The notes below the pieces were generated by a model. It saw only the letters and a program-made list of their open reading frames with translations, had not been told where the DNA came from and searched no databases. Position numbers and translations under genes: made by a program. A DNA stretch of 7,665 nucleotides from Phycisphaerales bacterium (GTDB lineage Bacteria > Planctomycetota > Phycisphaerae > Phycisphaerales > SM1A02): assembly GCA_003520025.1 (NCBI GenBank), contig DOVP01000295.1:1-7665 (forward strand), read 5' to 3'. Below, one piece after another: positions 7,001 to 7,665 of the stretch; the first letter of the stretch is position 1; every line of letters begins with the position of its first letter.

Positions 7001-7665
7001 AGGTACTCGTAGAGCGGCTTGATTCGCAGGTTTCAAGCGGCTGGTTGGATACTCAACTGGTCATGTTGGAGTTCGCCGATGCAGAGGAACTCGCAGGTCT
7101 CCTGCAGCAGGTGCTTATCGAAGGCGCCGATGACTTTCCCGGAGCCGCGTCCATGCAGAAGCAGGCTGGACGGCTGCGGATGCTCGGCCGCGATGGCATG
7201 CATGTCGTCGAATCCGATGTGTTCCGCCCGATGCACGAGTTGACCATCGTGCCACACGAAACGCTCAACGCATTGTTGATCGTTGGATCGCAGGAGAACC
7301 TCGATCTCGCAGTTGAAATGGTTCGAACACTTGACATTGAAGAGGCTTCGCCGAGTGCCACGGTTCGTTTCTTCCCGCTCGAACATGCTTCGGCTGCCCA
7401 TGTGGCGACAACCGTGACACGGCTCTTTGATCAGCAGGTGGCTTCCGGCGTACTGGACCGCGAGGATCGCATCTCGGCGCAGCCGGACGAGCGGACCAAT
7501 ACGCTCATCGTGACGACAAGCAACCGCAGCTTTGCCATGCTCGACGAGATTCTCGCCACGCTCGACTCGCCGCTCTCGGTGGACTTTCAGGAGATCCATC
7601 TTCTTCCTCTTGAGCATGCAACCGCCTCTCGGATGGCCGCCATCGTGCAGCGGATGATGGATGCC
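1021..7665 (+). CDS. Giant secretin-like protein: signal peptide, N0 domain and about 26 tandem N1-type domains (3' end outside window)
   Basis: The frame is open from ATG 1021 to the window edge, giving 2215 residues without a stop; the gene is incomplete at its 3' end. Order of parts: signal peptide (1-24), N0/STN-like domain (about 38-112), linker, then about 26 consecutive units of roughly 65-115 residues with the N1 pattern. That pattern is a first strand such as IFPLEHANA, a helix, a variable loop, a strand pair around D-x-R-T-N-A-L-L-V-T, a second helix, and an ending near 'LD'. The pattern defines the secretin short domain (Secretin_N), which stacks into periplasmic rings in PilQ and GspD. 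Those proteins carry one to three such domains and are typically about 600-800 residues in total. No C-terminal barrel domain is seen in the window. The mature part contains no cysteine that I could find. Upstream lies a PilO-PilP-like gene, the normal position for a PilQ-type secretin. It is probably exported and periplasmic, possibly outer-membrane anchored. Whether it is a true channel or a barrel-less scaffold cannot be decided here. Confidence 0.88.
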   Translation, partial: MMRLTGCAACAWMTCAVWVWVGSAQGMETVVSQPETSIRLAFRGATIGDILDSLNRMSGLPVVLDAEVPAGTIDFVSPEDHDLESAMRVLNTVLQSRDVTIRVIDGMLHLEKLSDMQRQDLPTFVGTLPAEVTPDTLVTVVRPLDSAMAEPVAKQLSQMVGEYGAVVAMVGQNAIVITETASNARRLLDILNALDQQDPDGVVEVFSVKNVAASSLIKPLMQLMTIKVEKYMPGKKGKLQKVEETSMEGLTFAADDHASLIIAKGSKSSLTKLGEVIRMLDVPGGTGGARTVRTIPLAVVSPSEAVKRLTAVVEAMPEEARPQMLALPERSSIVLTGSSSEVDELVAVLAAIEGDLPSSEAVAMQLLPLDSADPKAVQAALTGILSGSQRARVKIGLAPDGQSLLFSGPSSDVQAVSRMAEALDLGGADVPAIRTLRIRPESLGEVMQAYATLAQTHTLPEQVEMSVDAEVGSVRLVGEPADVSAMASLLQSLTETIIEVRETRQFVLNHVRPSRVGRAVAESARSLLSPSNGTPWTSVDVKDIDALDVLLVTAAPGEMDAISSIIDSLDRATPADSVVRVIPLRGAPTTIIDQADAAFTEMGGGGFGPPRPRVELDGSGDRLVLSGDREAVSLYEQALRRYLELAGPPRSTRVTTLRFAQPQEMATLLSDLTESRGMLLADGSMLPSIEAFEEVDGILVTGTDRQHQAIRNLLQTLDTEHQGDADVQVIQMKGTNASAVAMAVQSALAARAMFRPGRTVASLAAAPSETAILVTGTPDQIADVETIINALDTGMAPDDVQVRTVYLKLARAEQVAPMMTELLGQQQLSEAERAHRLRYRLPMPDETAGVRVAADERLNAIIVAGRGPELAAAAEMARQLDAVAGEATTSGMRGVQVLPVRNADPVELAASIEAIFAGTDGDRAPVVRVDRASGTLLIRANAEQMKTIDDLVRTVDAAAITSSRRMQMVPIDPAHGSAAEIADALRRLLERNGSPAVEIINIDDLLGEPAPKQTGSVWPISPRLFLAMSAFGAAESGPAVSIAVDPNTNSLVLIGSDRAVTRVRSLLDQVLTQMPKAPGRLRRIELGDRADATRLSRLLTQSLRQVTPPAGRMGDLSRRVSVMADPDTNALLVTATDSDFETVAALIKAVAAPTDDRAAVIKVYPLASGGADRAARHLNGLLQGTSRSLQAGRLRNLAVTLMGGEDEVEATFRPDRVQVSADPRSGSLVVMAPPEAIPFLDRYVELMDQSPVATTATLQIFPLEHANAGQLAPTLRQVLRARFQSLAQSGVTQLLPEVTSDTRTNALLVTADAAQLNEIGTLLKELDEPIGESLPPLRTIALTRARPSQAARLLNKAVVDGRGVKASTTTILADDASGLLLVRADDETSREIDAILAEIDRDATEEYEVRTISLKRADASAVAAALQKLYDDRARIAGGGGRRVTVIGDAAARVLLVAAGDADYAALQDLVKQIDSPASGKHFEIRLFPLEHANAHDIVDDVSNMVWELTYGDIWMFDRSSRTAPKDKTVVMHDERLNALVVTGYGDTFDAVEQVIAILDQPESEGYARTIKVFRIGSAPVDMVRDVVNDLYVTQRRWWEAPGQHEFKIRLDAARRLLVVSGTAEEHAKVKDLLAMLEQSGEGESIVRTFALENARASEAVEVLRGTLDLDNRGKTSGLIMQDPEGGEPVAVSARIVADTRANALVVTAPQRSIQVLASLIADIDALSPPGEQSVFIIELANIPPEEAQRVVQAMKLDKETNDNSIASVLSEPMTITPLEGRNAVMVLASPGDHDTITSIFKSIDTPPGEPEAHMRMIDLQNAEASAVAGVLGEMLNPANQQNGSPLAKAVQEQVRRLSMLGEGVHDPDINLDLTQPIRVIAHESQNAILVSSTPPNVAAIAAIVGMLDELPLTDAVTVRIMPLENIAADEFSRIVHELFSQGKRLGVRPGSGIQGVPAGIIGRALLGDVAMTVDERTNTVIVAGTDDAVATVEVLVERLDSQVSSGWLDTQLVMLEFADAEELAGLLQQVLIEGADDFPGAASMQKQAGRLRMLGRDGMHVVESDVFRPMHELTIVPHETLNALLIVGSQENLDLAVEMVRTLDIEEASPSATVRFFPLEHASAAHVATTVTRLFDQQVASGVLDREDRISAQPDERTNTLIVTTSNRSFAMLDEILATLDSPLSVDFQEIHLLPLEHATASRMAAIVQRMMDA
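1132..1356 (+). other. N0 / STN-like domain (secretin and TonB N-terminus short domain)
   Basis: Residues about 38-112 match the STN layout: a strand with 'IRLAFRGA', helix 'IGDILDSLNRMSG', strand 'PVVLDAEV', a short strand, helix 'LESAMRVLNTVLQ', and closing strands 'VTIRVIDG' and 'MLHLEKL'. N0 is the first periplasmic ring of secretins and the docking site for PilP/GspC homology regions. Here it is followed by a linker containing FVGTLP and then by the N1 array. Confidence 0.78.
3910..4254 (+). other. N1-type unit 12 with long inserted loop
   Basis: Unit 12 (residues about 964-1078) is the longest in the array at about 115 residues. It begins MQMVPIDPA and ends with a regular strand and helix (VSIAVDPNTNSLVLIG, then a helix to 'LLDQVL'). 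Between its first helix and the second strand there is an insert of roughly 45 residues, with DDLLGEP and a hydrophobic stretch around SPRLFLAMSAFGAA. What the insert does is unknown. Confidence 0.6.
5467..5955 (+). repeat. N1-type units 18 and 19, a tryptophan-bearing pair
   Basis: Unit 18 (residues about 1483-1568) opens with IRLFPLEHANA and unit 19 (about 1569-1645) with IKVFRIGSAP. Both have aromatic residues just after their first helix: W1507, Y1511 and W1515 in unit 18, and Y1593 with W1598-W1599 in unit 19. Trp is otherwise very rare in the mature protein, so the shared position suggests a common loop, perhaps a contact or constriction site. The functional reading is inference. Confidence 0.55.
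6942..6960 (+). repeat. 19-base direct repeat, copy 1
   Basis: The DERTNT codons in unit 23 (GACGAGCGGACCAATACG with a preceding G) are identical to those at 7485-7503. After one mismatch the next seven bases, TCATCGT, also match. The codon-level identity supports a recent shared origin of units 23 and 25. Confidence 0.8.
7485..7503 (+). repeat. 19-base direct repeat, copy 2
   Basis: Second copy of the 19-base identity, in unit 25, lying 543 bases after copy 1. The flanking coding sequence has diverged much more, so this is a remnant of domain duplication or gene conversion, not a mobile-element end. Confidence 0.8.

Larger units (their letters stand above)
6460..7587 (+). repeat. Two-unit (dyad) duplication: units 22-23 repeated as 24-25
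   Basis: Units 22 (6460-6768) and 24 (7045-7356) both carry a long loop with R-L-x-M-L-G-x-x-G (nt 6589 and 7171 onwards), followed by a strand and an H-E-x-x-N-A-x-L motif. Units 23 (6769-7044) and 25 (7357-7587) both open T-V-R-x-x-P-L-E, have L-F-x-Q after the first helix, and share DERTNT-x-IV. Matching unit starts are offset by 585 and 588 bases. This points to duplication of a pair rather than of single domains, and to a more recent event than the rest of the array. Confidence 0.65.
1429..7665 (+). repeat. Array of about 26 divergent tandem secretin N1-type domain units
   Basis: These are protein-level repeats, not DNA satellites. Approximate unit starts, set at the first strand, are 1429, 1627, 1888, 2101, 2311, 2515, 2749, 2977, 3196, 3418, 3694, 3910, 4255, 4498, 4786, 5029, 5239, 5467, 5725, 5956, 6220, 6460, 6769, 7045, 7357 and 7588; the last is cut by the edge. 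Each full unit has a beta strand, a helix, a loop of variable length, a beta hairpin and a helix, usually ending 'LD'. Clear signature copies include PLEHANA at residues 1262 and 1489, PLEHASA at 2119 and PLEHATA at 2196. The second signature (D-x-x-x-N-[AST]-L-x-V) is clear in units 10, 12, 13, 15, 18, 20, 23 and 25. Unit boundaries are uncertain by several residues, and the least conserved units (2, 6, 7, 8) could be divided differently. Confidence 0.82.

Noticed and set aside
1429..7665. Repeats as a DNA satellite, CRISPR array or assembly artefact
   Set aside because: Units are alike only at protein-pattern level; nucleotide identity is limited to short motifs such as the 19-base match, and unit lengths vary. 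There are no regular spacers.

Overview
The window is about 60% GC (estimated by eye) and almost wholly coding on the + strand. It holds two same-strand genes with a 60-base gap between them. I found no RNA gene, insertion sequence, CRISPR array or terminator. Position 7 carries a GTG that overlaps a possible TGA in another frame, so a third gene probably ends at the left edge. The layout looks like the last part of a type IV pilus / type II secretion assembly operon (pilMNOPQ or gsp-like).

Gene 1 (7-960, 317 aa) is a single-pass inner-membrane protein. It has a PilO/GspM-like part (N-terminal membrane helix, coiled coil, ferredoxin-like domain), a proline-rich linker, and a C-terminal beta-rich domain that reads like the PilP/GspC homology region. 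It looks like a natural PilO-PilP fusion. The gap to gene 2 contains only a strong Shine-Dalgarno sequence.

Gene 2 starts at 1021 and stays open to the right edge: 2215 codons with no stop. It encodes a signal peptide, one N0 (STN-like) domain, and then about 26 consecutive divergent copies of the short secretin N1-type domain (Pfam Secretin_N / NolW-like). Copy 26 is cut by the window edge. Ordinary secretins such as PilQ and GspD carry one N0 and one to three N1-type domains before the outer-membrane barrel, so this array is many times longer. The barrel, if there is one, lies beyond the window.

The model I favour is an inner-membrane PilO-PilP-like protein whose C-terminal domain docks on the N0 domain of a giant secretin-like protein. 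The N1 array would extend that protein through an unusually deep periplasm. This is inference. The gene order and oversized secretin-N proteins fit my recollection of Planctomycetota (perhaps Phycisphaerae), which have a voluminous periplasm, but nothing in the window proves the taxon.
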